Assembly: GCA_030533445.1 (NCBI GenBank)
Contig: CM060066.1
Span: forward strand, 38,879,235 to 38,943,234
Reading direction: 5' to 3'
From: Cyprinodon diabolis
Lineage: Eukaryota > Chordata > Actinopteri > Cyprinodontiformes > Cyprinodontidae
Length of the DNA: 64,000 nt
Made by a program: the position numbers and the translations under genes. Shown one piece after another: positions 11,194 to 23,694 of this stretch. How positions within the stretch are numbered: position 1 is the first letter of the stretch; each line of letters begins with the position of its first letter. A model generated the notes under the pieces. That model had not been told where the DNA came from and did not search any database. It was given only the letters and a program-made list of their open reading frames with translations.

Positions 11194-12730
11194 ATTAAAA
11201 AAATTCTAATGCTATCTACACTGAAACGGAGAGCCAAAAGATCTTATAAGTCAAAATCAAAACATATTTAAAATGAACCAAACATATCATTTAAGCCGGC
11301 ATTGCAGTTTAAGTTACCAACCCCTAAATATAAACTTTCACTTTTCTTCTTTGTATATTTGTAGTTAAAGTACAAAATTCCCACACCATCATAGAAAAAA
11401 AGAAACAAACAGAACAAAGATGTTTAAATGACTTCAGCAGAATTTTTTACTTCACCATCAGTATACTAGATTTTATGTTGTTAGATGTCTTCAGCTTGTT
11501 GGAGAATCAAATACTTGCTTATAACTTTCAGAATGATTTTTTTAAGAGTGAGAGTCTAGATTATGGTCACACAACAGGGTTCATTTTGTTTCTACTGGGG
11601 TGTTTTACTGACGTATAGTGATATCAAACAAATCTGATCAAAGGAAAAAGCTTTTATGGAATTGTTTAAGGCTTTTATGGAATTGAATGATCATACCTCT
11701 TTTTAATATTATTAAAGTATTAAAACCACAGACCTGGATGAATTTAGTCGGACATTCTGGCTATTAAACAGCACAATGTAATTCTATTGTGATGATGAAG
11801 GAGGATAAATTTACATGTTGTAAAAAAAAAGAAAAAAAAATCAATCCATGGTAGAGCTGTAGTGATCCACAGCTCAGGTGGAAGAATCAGATAAATGCTT
11901 TGAACTGGAGGCACAATAATACTGGAATGGGATAGAATGCTGTTCTAAAGCAAGGAAAGGAAGTTAGGATGGGAGCATAGATGGAGCTAAATGCAGGGCA
12001 ACTGGAAGGGGTTAAAAATGAATCCTCACAGATTATCTCCATGCAATCTGCATGAGTTTGAGCTATTTTGTGAAAAAACAAAACCTCTGTGTGTAGGTTA
12101 AGGTATAAGAGACAAACATATGAGGACCTTCTGCTTTGATGGCAGAATAAGATCGTTCCACTAAGTGTCGACTAAGGACTAGGAGGACCTAAGCATTATG
12201 TGTGATAAAATGCAAAATCGCTCGTTATTTTCCTTCTCCTGCTTAGTTACTTCTTTGTGTTGGTCTAATCCATAAAGATTTATTCTACTATTAAAATAGC
12301 TGAATATAAGACTTTAAGGAATAAGAGTACATTTATGATGCTATAAATGATCCTCTGCTAATAAAATAAAATAAATAATCAGCCTTAAAGAATCTGGCTG
12401 ACCCAGCTGTCATACACAGCAACATGATCATTGCTTATAAAATCCCAAGAATGTGTATTTTTGTCAAACATTGTAACAGGAATGTGCGCTGTGGTTCAAA
12501 AAAGCAGATACACTACACCCCTAGGAAAGCCTTCTCTCCCATTATTCATGTTCAGATCGCATAAACTGCCTACAGTAAGTAGTTATACATTTGGACAGAC
12601 TCAGTGAAGTTCTGTCACTCATTACGTTTCTCTGCTGCAAACATTTTTTTCAGTGTGCTTTTTGCAATAGCTGTAAATGTTAAGACAACAATCTGAGCTT
12701 CCTGTATGTATTTTCTTGCTTAGTGTTTTT
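11194..12730 (-). other. Probable synpo2 3' UTR and downstream sequence
   Basis: This follows the synpo2 stop on the minus strand. A minus-strand AATAAA (tttatt on plus at 12279-12284) lies about 450 bases past the stop and could serve polyadenylation. No other conserved coding sequence was seen. Confidence 0.4.
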
Positions 12731-15700
12731 TTAACTTCTCTGGCTTGGGTTAGAAAAATGAGAAAATGTATTTGGGCTTTGCATTTTGAATCCAGGTCTA
12801 AAAGGCTGAGCAGGTCTGAATGGAGGCCCGTAGAAGGCTGGTTTCTCAGCTGAAATTGACCTGCTGATGGACGCTGTCGGAAAAGAAGGGGCCAGATGCT
12901 GATGGTGACCCTTACTGACAGCAGCAGAATCGAGAGAAACCCTACGCTTCCATTCTTCTGGAGGCTCTGGCAGAGATCTGTGGTGAGCTGCTGCCATAAC
13001 ATCAGAGGACAGGGGGCTCTGGAACACGAAGGCTTCATCCACAGAGCCGAGTGGACTCTTTGAAGCTGCCTCCCATGGCGTAGGAGGTTTCCTGTTAAAG
13101 GACGTTGGCCTCTGAGTCGACGGAAAGGCCGGCTGGAATTCAGGTGCTCTCAGAGGGGACAGGAGTCCAGAAGGCAAGGAGTTCAGTCGCTGGGGCAGGC
13201 TCAGTGAGCGGCTCCGGCCAAAAACCTAAAAACAGGATCAAGAGCTTAGTGCTGACAAGCTGTTGTATGGACAATGCTGGGCTTCATTAAAGCCTGAACA
13301 GGTGACTCTTTTTAATAATAGTAAAAAAAAAAAAGACTATGATGATAGCATGAATAAGGAATATTTTCCCACAAATATTTAAATATGCCAATTAAGAAAA
13401 TGTGTCCCAATTAGTCACACCAATAATGCATTAATAAAACCTCCCCCCTAAAAACCGTTTTCCTTAAACTTTTTTCTTTCCACTTTCCTTTATAAAATAT
13501 AATATAAAAAAAAGTCTTTGTCATATCATTCAAATCTATTTCCTAAACTCATTGAGGAACTTTTAAGCCTTAATTCTATATATAAAACAAACAGACAAAA
13601 ATAGAAGAAATTCAGAAATATCTCTCAACTTACCTGATGTTTCTTCAAAGACAGCTAAAATGTAAAACATTCTGAGACTTTGCTTGGAACTACTTCTTTA
13701 CCAGACTCATCCTCTTTCTTTACAAAATCCAGCCACAGCTAAACTTACGCCGCAAAAACAATCTAGAATTAAGTAAATAACTTCTTAAATTAAGTGTATT
13801 TACCCTTAATTTGAGCAGCTAAATAAGATGATTTGCCAATAGAACAAGTATTTTTACTGTTAAAACAAGATAATTCGATAATATGCACTTCAAATAAGAC
13901 ATTGCAATTTTTTTTCTTATTTTAAATGTAAATTGTTTTGTTTTATTGGAAAAGTATCTCACTTACCTGGTCAATGCAAGAAAAAAATACACTTATTGTA
14001 AGAAAAAATTATTTATTTGGATTTTACCTTTTTCAGAGTAGTAGGACATTCCTCGTTCATTATCTATGTTTACATTTCTGTCTGTAGGAGGAATATTTGG
14101 GCTTAGAAAATCCACATAACTACATTGTTTATTACACATCACACAATGAAAAACTGAAAATCTAATGTAAATTTTGATTAAGAACTAATATTTTAAGAAT
14201 ATAACTTCTGCTACAAATTTAATACAACTATTAATGCTGCCACTTATAACATTAAAATGATTAAGTATAAAATGTAAATCCCTTGATTTCCCACAATGGG
14301 GAAATTAACTCTCTGCATTTAACCCGTACCCTTGGGGAGCAGTGGGCTGCCACTGTGCGGCGCCCAGGGGGCAGTGTGGGGTTAAGAGTTTTGCTCAGGA
14401 ACCCAGAGTACAGGCTGTAGGGATTGAACCTGGGACTTGCACCCTTCTCAGAGCACAAGCACGCTGCTCTAACCCACTAGGCTGACACTCACCCTATAAA
14501 CAAACATCTAATAAATATTATTAGTTTATGCTTGTACTACAACTTTCTTAACTTTTTATTATTTTATTATTAACTTCTTCTAATCCTCTTCACCTTTTCA
14601 TGTTTATTAACTATTTAAGTACCTTTATGCCATTGCAATATACTTTTCTCTGAGCGTCTCCTATTATATTTCTTTTTTTAGTCTTTGTCATCTTCTTCAA
14701 TATTATTATTATTATTTTTATTGTTATTATTATTATTATTGCTACAGCGTCCTCTACTCCCAGTATAAATAAGTCTTTATAAAGACCCAGCTAGGCCTTA
14801 CAGACTCCGTTCAAGCAACTCAGGTTGGAGTTTTGATACCTTGGTATGAACAGACTGAATTATTATCCCTAATTGTCCCTCTGAATACAAAAGTCCCAAT
14901 TCAAAGCTGCTATCAAAATGCGTCATTTTAACTTGAGTTTTTGTTTTATAGAACTTTTTTATGAATTTTAAATCAACCTCTATTTAAAATTATGAATTTA
15001 CCTTACATCCTCCAGTCTTTTAAATCATCTGCATAACTGTTTGTGTAATGGTGGTTCATACTACAAGCTGTAAACCAGTCACCCTTCAGGGACAAACTAA
15101 GATAAAGTCTAAGTCTAGTACAAGCACCGATGCTAGTTGTAGCAATAGTATCATATATAATATAGCTGCAACTACGATTAATTTGCGAATAGATTAATCT
15201 GTTGCTTGTTTTTCCAATTATTCGATTAATAATCGGATAGTCAAAGGTTCCTTAAAGAAGTTTTTTTTTACGAAATTAAACTAGGTGAACTAAACAGTTT
15301 TGTATCTTTTTAACAATTGTGCTATAATTACTGCTCTAAGTGGGATGCTCTGTCAGCCAAAAGCATGTTTTAGAGTCTCTATACTCCAGTAAACAAATAA
15401 TGGATGCTTAAATTAGTTGACGATGATTTAAATTATGGATTAATCAGGATTTATCTGGTTAATAGTTTCAGCCCTAATATATATGAACACAGCTCTACTC
15501 CTGATACAGTACTGCTACCACTAACACTAAACGTAATACGAGCAATTATATATGTGTTATAAATGCTTGAAATGAAAACAGATCCTGCTTGATGTTTAAT
15601 GGCAAAACTAAACAAAAAAAATAAAACTTAAAATAAAACTTAAAATAAACTTATATCTGCATTTATGTTATGTTAAACTGCCTTTTTAGACATTGAAAAA

Positions 15701-18700
15701 TGCAGTTTTCATTCTTTAAAAGCCAATTTATCCTTAAAGTTTTTTTCCCACTTGAATCAAAACTTTTAGTAGGTTTGGTTCCAAAACATTAGAAGTTTAA
15801 TTTCAAACCCTTTGGACTGGTTTTTATGGTACCTATAGTTTAATCTAGATGCATTTTACTTAGAGAAATTAAATTTAAACAATGAGGTTAAGAAGTTAAA
15901 ATAGTTTTAAAGGCAGGCTAAAACAACACCAAAGATATGCTTAAAGGCAAAGATTATAGTTCCAAACCTTTCCCGTGTGCTGAAGGTAGGTGGCTGAATG
16001 TGCAGTGAAACAAACACACATGGTGATTTAACTCTGCAAGATAAACCTTCTGCTGGTTGCAGATGCTGCAAAGAGTGTGAATTGGTGAGACAGGAGCAGT
16101 TTCTGGCCTCTCAAAGCAGTTTAAAGTTACCAACACACAAAGAGGAAAACAAAGAGGAAGAAAAAAAAGAATTTAATAGCATGACAGTGCTACAGGAAGT
16201 TCAGAAAACAGTGATATGTCAGAAAGACAGAGACACAAAGAGGGCAGCTGTTGTTTGGGTTTTCATTCTAAATCACAGCTAACAGCAGACATAAATATTC
16301 CAACATTAAAATATTTGCAAGAAAATAGGTTCTCTTTCAAATTTTATTTTACGCTAAATAATAACATCAGACATGTTTTTCTATCTGATCTAATATAGTC
16401 AGAGTCTGGAATGAGCCTGAAAGAATAATAGATTGTGTGCGGGAATTAAAACGCAGTCACAGAATTTAACCAAAACAGTATAAAGGATTAAAAATATTCT
16501 TTTACAGGTGCAGCACAGGTCAGTCACTGTTATCCAGACAGCTATCAAATGAGATTAAAATTGAAAGATATTGTTATTGCTTTGATCAGGAGGCTCAGTA
16601 ATCGTAACTGCTATACATACAAAAAACATTGTACAATGTCTCTTAAAAAAGAAACTAAACTAAAGTGTCCAGAAGTAGAACCTGTGCAGACATTCTGGGG
16701 CATGTAAGGTGTGTCCAGAGAACTAGTTCACATTCAATTATCTGTTTATACCATGTCTGGAGCCACATACCACATTATTGGAAGGTAGTGTGTTACTGTT
16801 CTTCCTTGGGAAAAGCTGTGTTTCTCTGAGAAATGCCCTGAGATGATCCCCCAAATGCGGCTACATTTAGTCTGAATTCATTATTCATAAGCTGTAAATT
16901 GCAACATATATCCTTTTCCATAACATCTGATAAACTTTAGTTTCCTTTTTTTTAAATACTTTTTTTAAGCCACCCAGTTACACATGCACTAATGTGACAG
17001 TCGTCTCAAGTTACACCAAAGCATGACCATGTACAGTGCTATACTGAGGAAAGCATAGCAACAGGCTTCCACTGTTTTCCTGTCACTGTTGGCTTCTTAG
17101 CAGAGAATTTTGGCCTCGGAGCCATCTGACGCACTCCTCTGGCAATAAGAGATGCAGGAGAGAAAGCTGAAGCAATGCTGTCGCTAAAAGAGGAGCTCTG
17201 AGAAGATGCGCTTGCAGGTCGGGAGCTTTGTGTTTGCTTGCTGCTTGTGCGAGGGGCAGCAATTGTGACAGCAAGCCTCTCACCCAAATGCTTGCTTGTT
17301 GAAAGTGGCTCAGCTGTTTGTATGCTTTGAGTGTAGGAATTTGGTGGACTTACCAATTTAGGAGCCTTAGCAGGGGCCTCTGCCTTGCTTTGACCGGCAG
17401 GTTCAGAGGGATTATAAGGAGAATAGGAAGAGTCTGCTCTTTGTTTAAGGCTTTTAGTAACTTCAAACTTAGAGACAGGAGTGGGTTTAGGACTGGGGCT
17501 TTTGGCCTCAGAGGCAGCATCATATGTGAACAAGGATGAGTCCAATTGGTAGGGCTGATGTTTCATGATATCTAAGGCGTTTAGTTGCTTGGGGGTGGAT
17601 TTAGCTTTCTCTTGGGACTTAGGTTTAGTTATTAGGCTAGTGGAAGGGGCCTGTTTGGCTGCTGGTGGAGGGTGGAAAGGAGACAGAAGAGGATTATACG
17701 ACAGTGGGGGTGGGGCACGGATGTTGGATGAATATCTCCAAGAGTTAGGGAGTGATGAGGTCGGGGAAGGGGATCGTGTTTTGTTTGCTTGCACCGTTTC
17801 ATCATCAATGACAAACTTCTCCATACGAGACTGTCTTTTGGCAAACAACTGTGCACCTTTCCCTGCCATAGTTGGGCCATCGTCGGTCTGAACAACACCT
17901 CTTTCTGGGATTCTGAGTTTTGGATAAACCTCTAATGATTTTGATAATTGAGGGTATGACTTTTCTGCCTGTGGTGGGCAAGAGACAACTAAGTTTGGAT
18001 TACTGTCTGACTTATTCTTTGAGTGTGAAAGTGGGCTATAAATAGGACTGTGGGCCTGCTTACTCACAGGGGGTCGTGCCGGCTGTTGACTCCAGCTATT
18101 TGCAGTTGGCTGAAGATTGAACTGAGAAGAGGAGTTGACCGGAACTCGGGCATGGGCGGGTGTTTGAAGTGATGCCTCTGTCTGATCTGGTGCCCAGTGT
18201 TGAGCCATCTGTTGAGGCCCAGCCCAGTCTTGCTGATGTAAGTAATGCTGACCACGAAGTCTGACGGGGCTGTGAGAGGGTTGGGGCACAGGGCTTCTTG
18301 AAGGAATATAGGGATCGTTGGAAGGACTCTTCCTTATCCAGGGTGGGCATGCTGGGTTGATGGTGGGTTTGGGGGCAACTGGAGGGGGATTTTTGAGTTT
18401 TATTGGTTTGGCTTGCATAAAGTTACAAGCCTCAGCACCCAAACTGAAACAGTCCTCCTCCGACTCAATATAAGACTTCCTTTCACCTTTGCTTTGGCTA
18501 TAAAGTTCTGATTCTTTTGCAGATTGGTGCTTATTTGCAGTTTTCCGCTTTGACTCTGGTAATATGCCTGTCTTAATAGCAGGCACAGATATTCGTTCAT
18601 CTCTTGAGGCTATAATGTCTCCAGTTGGAGACCAAACCTTGGGGTTAGAGTTAATTGGTACAGGACCTTTGAAAGTTAGTTCATGCTTCTTCATTGATGG

Positions 18701-21292
18701 ACTGATACCACCAGACATGGTGAAAGGTTCAAGAGTTGAGTTATCCTGAAATCCTAGAAAAGGTTTGGCAGTTCTGTTAGACACCATGGGTTTCAGTGCA
18801 CTGGAGAGGTGGTTCACTTCTTGAATATCCCCATGATAATCCATATGCTTCTTCTGACTTGCATTCCTCATATTGGTCTCCTCAGCATGCATGTACATTT
18901 CTTTACTTTCATTAATACTCTGTGCTCTTGCTTGATCTGTTTCTTTTAAAATATCCCCGACAAATCTTTCATTCATCTCCTCTTCTTGCTCCGACACAAG
19001 TTCATCCATTCGTTTGCGACGCTGTGCAAACATCAAAAGTCCCTTCCCCTTTGTCTCTGGTAGCACATCCATGTCTTCGCCACTTCGCCAATTAAAACAT
19101 GTATTATGGTGCTGATAAAGCTGCAAATACTGCTCCTCAAAGTCAGAATCACTCGAACCCAAGAAGGTATAACCAACGGATCTATCTTGGTCAGTTTCAC
19201 CCTCTGTTTGACATGAGTTGTCGAAGGAGGGAAAACCAGTTCCGTAACTCACAAGAGTGTACTTCTTGACCCTCTGGCGGCGCTTTTTAAAGAGCAAAGC
19301 TCCCTTGTTTTGAGGGTTGGGTGCATTGGCCAGCAGTTGGGCAATTTGCTTACATTTAGACTTGGTGTCCTTCACGTGTTTCTCTGATTGGCTCTCTTTG
19401 TGACTTAGTCCTGAGTTGAAGAACAGGAAGGGGACAAAAAGGAAAAAAGGAAAGCATTGAGAAAAGGGGAAATGTACAAAGATACACACCAATCAGGTAT
19501 AACATTAAGACCACTATAGACACCCTGACTGGTTTGAGGCTATGTATCTCATTGGAATAAGCTATGTTCTGACACCTTTCTAGGATAAACAGCATTTACT
19601 TATTTGGCAATCTAAGACACATTCACATAGCTGTTGGGTCAGACTACACAGGGCAACCTTTGCTCCCTGGGTGATTGTTACCAGTGCTTCATTTTTACAC
19701 TACCTTCGAAAGATAGTCACAACTGCAAATCTGACACTTAAAATAGCTGCAGCTTTGGCAATGCTCTGCTCCGTTGTCTAGCCATGACATTTCCTTAGTT
19801 TTCCTAATTTTCTTGCTAATAAAATTTATCCATTTATCTTTAAGTAGTCATAGAAAATTTTACACCTTACCACTGAAAACAAGACTTTTGAAAAAAAAAA
19901 TTATTATCTTAAAATTTCAATTTGATGGTAATTGATTAATAGTTGTTTGATTATTCTCTGCTTAGTGAAAATTTAGTTTTTTTTTCATATAGATATTCAA
20001 ATTAAACATTGCAAATAAAATTCTTTTCATCTTCCCCTGCTGAAGCAAGCACACTAATAAAAGCATCATATTTACTTACAGCCAACCCATGAGGGATCCA
20101 AAGGCAAGGAAAGTAACAGGCTCACTTTCCATTGCCGTCAAGTGTTACGACTGGAAAACGGATCAGGTGGCCATCCAGAGAGACACATGTTGGTGTCTGT
20201 CAAACTTGCTTCTGCCAGTCTCATCATATGGTCATATTTTATTCTTGTCCTGCTCAGACTAATAAAGCTTTGGGAATCCTCCCCCACTAAGCCCACCTCA
20301 GATAGATCAAATGTAATAGTATATAAATAACTACATGCATTGTGCTGCTTGCAAGTTATTCTTCAGCAAAAAAGAAAGGTCTTTAGTGCTGCATTTAAGG
20401 TAAACAGAATACAGTGCAATCAATTTCTTTAGATATCATCTTTAAATTACTTGCTGCACATAAAGAAAATATAAAATACAGTATTTTGACTTTTTAATCA
20501 ATTATACACACTCCTGACCAAAATTTTTTTTTCTAAAACATGCTCTGCAATCTAGATGGTTACTTTCACTGAAATATAGGAACAGGATAGAAAAATAGAC
20601 ACTTACGGGTGTACCTTGCCCTTTGCTTGTTCGGTCTGCAGAGATCTCTGTCAGACCCCAAGTTCCTCTTCTCTGCCTGCTCAGCACCCTCGTCAGAAAT
20701 TCCAAAGAAGACAGAAGCAGGAGGTGCTTCACTACTCCCTCCTTCCTCTGAAGATTCAACCCTCCTGCTCTCAGTCCCTGGGCCATGCCTATCACTTGCC
20801 CCCTGGGGCCGTTTTGAGCACAGGGTCAGGGCCTTGGTCATATCAGCAGCACAGCCAAGAGAGGAGGAGGAAGAGGGAGAATGCTCCCATGACTTGGATT
20901 CTGGGAGCTCTGGGGGTGGGGTTGTTGCGATTTGGGAAGTTTGGATGTTAGGAGATTCTGCCATGGATTCTCTTGATTCAGAAAGGTAGAAATCATCGTT
21001 TACTTGGTATGATACTGACACTTCCTGTTCACCATGATCCAGGAAAGGTCCTTCCCCATCTGCAGGTTTTCTGTTTTGCATCTGAAGGCACTCTGTAGAC
21101 CCAGACAAGGAGATCTGAGCATTTTGTGTGTCTGAGGGGTATTCTGATTCACTGTCGTCTTCTTCATTATAGGACCCAGAAGGGCAAAGTTCCTGGGAGC
21201 CATCCGAACCTGACCAGAGAGGACTGTGTTCGATGTCTCCAGCTTGTGGTTCCATCTCTCGTGCTGTTTTCACAATGTCCAATGCTATTTTC
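12731..21292 (-). CDS. synpo2: Synaptopodin-2 (myopodin), 3' three coding exons
   Basis: Actin-binding, Z-disc and stress-fibre adaptor of muscle; in mammals it binds alpha-actinin and filamin. Coding exons, 5' to 3', are 21292-20607, 19410-17045 and 13225-12731. Phases agree at both junctions, giving about 1181 visible residues. The first exon is acidic and Ser-rich. The second starts at the family-typical stretch ending KSKCKQIAQLLANAPNPQNK and continues with KKRRQRVKKYTLVSYGTG. Three related motifs recur: NKGALLFKKRRQR, GKGLLMFAQRRKR and GKGAQLFAKRQSR. SLGAEACNFMQ, RAPPPLSYNPL and APRPKFSAKK also match synaptopodin-2. The last exon (VFGRSRSLSLPQ to a stop at 12731) is Pro/Ser-rich. If the donor at 17044 is not used, the frame ends two codons later at 17039, giving a shorter protein. 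The N-terminal PDZ domain of the long mammalian form was not found. The 21292 boundary is the least certain. Confidence 0.92.
13760..14036. repeat. AT-rich interspersed palindromic repeat (copy 1 of 3)
   Basis: It begins 'gcaaaaacaatctagaatt' and contains inverted blocks around 'gataatatgcacttcaaataag' and 'cttattttaaatgtaaattg'. Related copies are at 22100-22380 and, truncated, at 27009-27070. It lies in the last synpo2 intron and has no coding capacity; it is probably a MITE. Confidence 0.65.
14275..14495 (-). repeat. tRNA-derived SINE in synpo2 intron
   Basis: Read on the minus strand it has a tRNA-like head (gcctagtgggttagagcagc), a B-box (ggttcaatccc) and then the body with 'ttgctcc/actgcccc' style sequence. 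Similar to the element at 1-170 and antisense to it. It is not a functional tRNA. Confidence 0.75.
14696..14742 (+). repeat. (TTA)n microsatellite
   Basis: Interrupted tandem ATT/TTA trinucleotides inside the synpo2 intron. Confidence 0.85.
15163..15478. mobile_element. MITE with 'gctgcaacta...gattaat' inverted ends
   Basis: The left end (agctgcaactacgattaat) and right end (ggttaatagtttcagccct) are degenerate inverted repeats surrounding 'attaat' and 'cgatta' motifs. This is a widespread fish MITE type. A single-ended relic of similar sequence occurs near 61200-61285. Confidence 0.6.
16340..17038 (-). other. Possible 3' UTR of a short synpo2 isoform
   Basis: If the donor after the large synpo2 exon is ignored, translation stops at 17039 and this stretch becomes 3' UTR. 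A minus-strand AATAAA (tttatt on plus, 16343-16348) lies about 690 bases downstream. The interpretation rests on that potential alternative ending and is not proven. Confidence 0.35.
19411..20606 (-). other. synpo2 intron between the acidic exon and the large exon
   Basis: Bounded by a good donor (GTAAGT at 20606) and acceptor (a pyrimidine-rich run ending ctcag at 19411). The sequence near 19490-19640 resembles a degraded fish repeat ('ccaatcaggtataacattaagaccact'). Confidence 0.6.
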
Positions 21293-22099
21293 CTTCATCA
21301 AGACAAAGATATGTCATGATTAGTCATATATACCAGACTCCAGTATTTGTTCACTTATTTATCTGTTTTTATAAAACCCTTAAAAAATAAATAAAATGTC
21401 AAATTATTTAGAATGAAATAAGAAAAAAAAAAGTACAAGATAGACATTTGGAATATGATGCCACAGTGTTATTCTATACAACATTTTTATAAAGTATTCC
21501 TTATTTAAGAAGCTCTTACATTTTTATTGTTATAGGGCCAGCTGTTGGTAGCCCTCGTTTAGCAAAAGAAAACCCCTCAAAGGTCACAGAAAAATACTTA
21601 TATCTGAAAAACCTTTATAAAAATAAACAAGTGAAAGTCAGATATTGGTTATCAATCATGCTTTAACACGTGAATTTAAAAAAATAAGCTCATGAAACAG
21701 TTCATGACTAAAATTATGATACCTATAAAAAGGCTGAAAATAATGTAACCAAAGGGATGTGTTAAATGAAGATGTGTCACATAATTAGCATCACAGATCC
21801 CTAAAATCTAGTAATCAGTCTGTTGTCCTTCATACAGGTAATCGCTGTGCTATTTGGTGTTGTGGTGTGTACCACACTCAACATGGACCAGAGGCAGTTA
21901 AGGAAAGAGTTGTCTCCAGAGATTATAAAGAACATTACAGATAAAACGATGTTGCAGACTGGGTTTGCAATTTCTTTTCTATGTGTGTTATTTGACTGAA
22001 GTGGAACAAAAGCAAATGGACCAAACACAGCCCAGTTTTCAACAATGATTTGTGGACTAAATCAAGATTATGACAGACCGACCAGATTTAGCCTTAAAC

Positions 22100-22380
22100 T
22101 AAAATCTACACTCCAAGAAGGAGCTAGAAATAAGTAGGCATTTCTTAAATTAAGTTACCCTTAATTTGAGTAGGTAAATAAAATGATTTGCAAATGGAAT
22201 GAGTAATTTTACTCTTAAAATAAGACAATAAGATAATATGCACTTGAAATAAGACAGTGCAATCGTTTTTTCTTATTTTAAGTGCAAATTGTCTTGTTCT
22301 ATTGGCAAAGTGTTTCATTTACCTCCTCAACTAAAAAAAGCATTTATTTAAGATGTAAACTGCAGTGTAAATTAGCACTC
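22100..22380. repeat. AT-rich interspersed palindromic repeat (copy 2 of 3)
   Basis: The same family as 13760-14036: 'ctagaaataagtaggcattt', then the inverted 'cttattttaagtgcaaattg' and 'caacttgaaataagaca'-like blocks. Confidence 0.6.
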
Positions 22381-22440
22381 CACTAACTATGATTGGTTTA
22401 TCTCTGGAAGGTGAGGCAGTATCTTAGGTAGCCAAAGAAT

Positions 22441-23660
22441 CTGAACCGGGTTTAGACTGCTTTGATCCAGTTAAACTTTCAGAGATAGCAAACCAATTGT
22501 CTTCATCTAGGCCTTCAACTTGTATGTTAGATCCAGTTAAAACCAAGTTATTTAAGGAGGTATTCCATTTGATCTGGTCCTCCATTTTAGATGTGATTAA
22601 TCTCTCCCTGTTACGGGGATATGTACATAAGGCTTTTAAGGTTGCTGTAATTAAACCTTTACTTAAGAAACGGTCTCAGGCCCAGATGTTTTGGTCAATC
22701 ATAGAACTATATCCAATCTTCCTTTCTTATCTAAAATTATTGAGAAAGAGCGCAATCACTTACACCATAATGAACTTTTTGAGGAGTTTTAGTCTGGCTT
22801 TAGAGCTCATCATAGCACTGAAACAGCTCTGGTGAAAGTCACTAATGATATTCTCATGGCCTCAGATACTGGACTTGTATCTGTGATTGTCTTGTTAGAT
22901 CTCAGTGCTCCATCTTATATCTGAGATATGATTGTTCCTTATGTCCCTAACAGAGCACTTCGCTCTCCATCTGCAGGTTTACTAGTGGTTCCTAGAATTT
23001 CTAAAAGTCTTTTAGTCAAAGATCTTTTAGTTATCACGCTCCTCTCCTGTGGAACCAAATACCAGTTTTAGTCCGTGAGGCAGACACCCTGTCTATTGCT
23101 AAGGTTAGGCTTAAAACTTTCCTTTTTGATAGAGTTTATAGTTAGAGGGGCTCAGGCTCACCTGAGCTATCGCTATAGTTATGTTGCTATAGGCTTAGAT
23201 TTCTGGAGGACATAGGGACCCTTTTTCATAATTCTGCTTAATTCTATCTCTATTCTCCCTCTCTGCAGAATCTGTTAGTTCAATCTCTAACATTGTGCTC
23301 TCTCTCCTTTTTCTCATAGTAGCTTAGCATGTTTTTGTTTGGATGTGACACCATCCTGTAGAGAAATATCCGCTGTGCTGCTGAACCCCAGTCGGCCTCG
23401 GCAGAAGGACACTCACAAAGAGCCTGGTTCTGCTGGAGGTTTCTTCCTGTTAAAAGGGAGTTTTTCCTCTCCACTGTCGCTTCAAGCATGCTTAGTTTGA
23501 GAGATCGCCTTGGAGTCAATGAGTTGATGGTTTTCCTTAGATACAAAACTTTGAATCAAATTGACTGTATGATCAGGTAAACGGTAAAGTGCCTTGAGAT
23601 GACATGTGTTGTAAATTGGCCCTATATAAATAAACTGGATTGAATTGCATTGTAAATGAC
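22441..23660 (+). mobile_element. Truncated L2/CR1-like LINE with 3' tail
   Basis: A reverse-transcriptase fragment starts near 22490: CMLDPVKTKLFKEV then AFKVAVIKPLLKK. Frameshifted peptides follow, then a jump to the protein C-terminus (LLWNQIPV then VREADTLSIAKVRLKTFLFD, near 23040-23140). The typical fish LINE 3' UTR comes next ('ggttctgctggaggtttctt' at about 23427, 'gccctatataaataaactgg' near 23620). Internal deletions and stops make it inactive. Confidence 0.8.
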
Positions 23661-23694
23661 CACTAGTGTTTGGGGAGTACAGTTGCACATAATT

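Noticed and set aside
12622..13038. 138-codon minus frame overlapping the synpo2 last exon
   Set aside because: It is in a different phase from the splice-consistent synpo2 frame and lacks family similarity.
14275..14495. tRNA gene-like A and B boxes
   Set aside because: The sequence continues into a SINE body and the cloverleaf is degenerate; it is a tRNA-derived SINE, not a tRNA gene.
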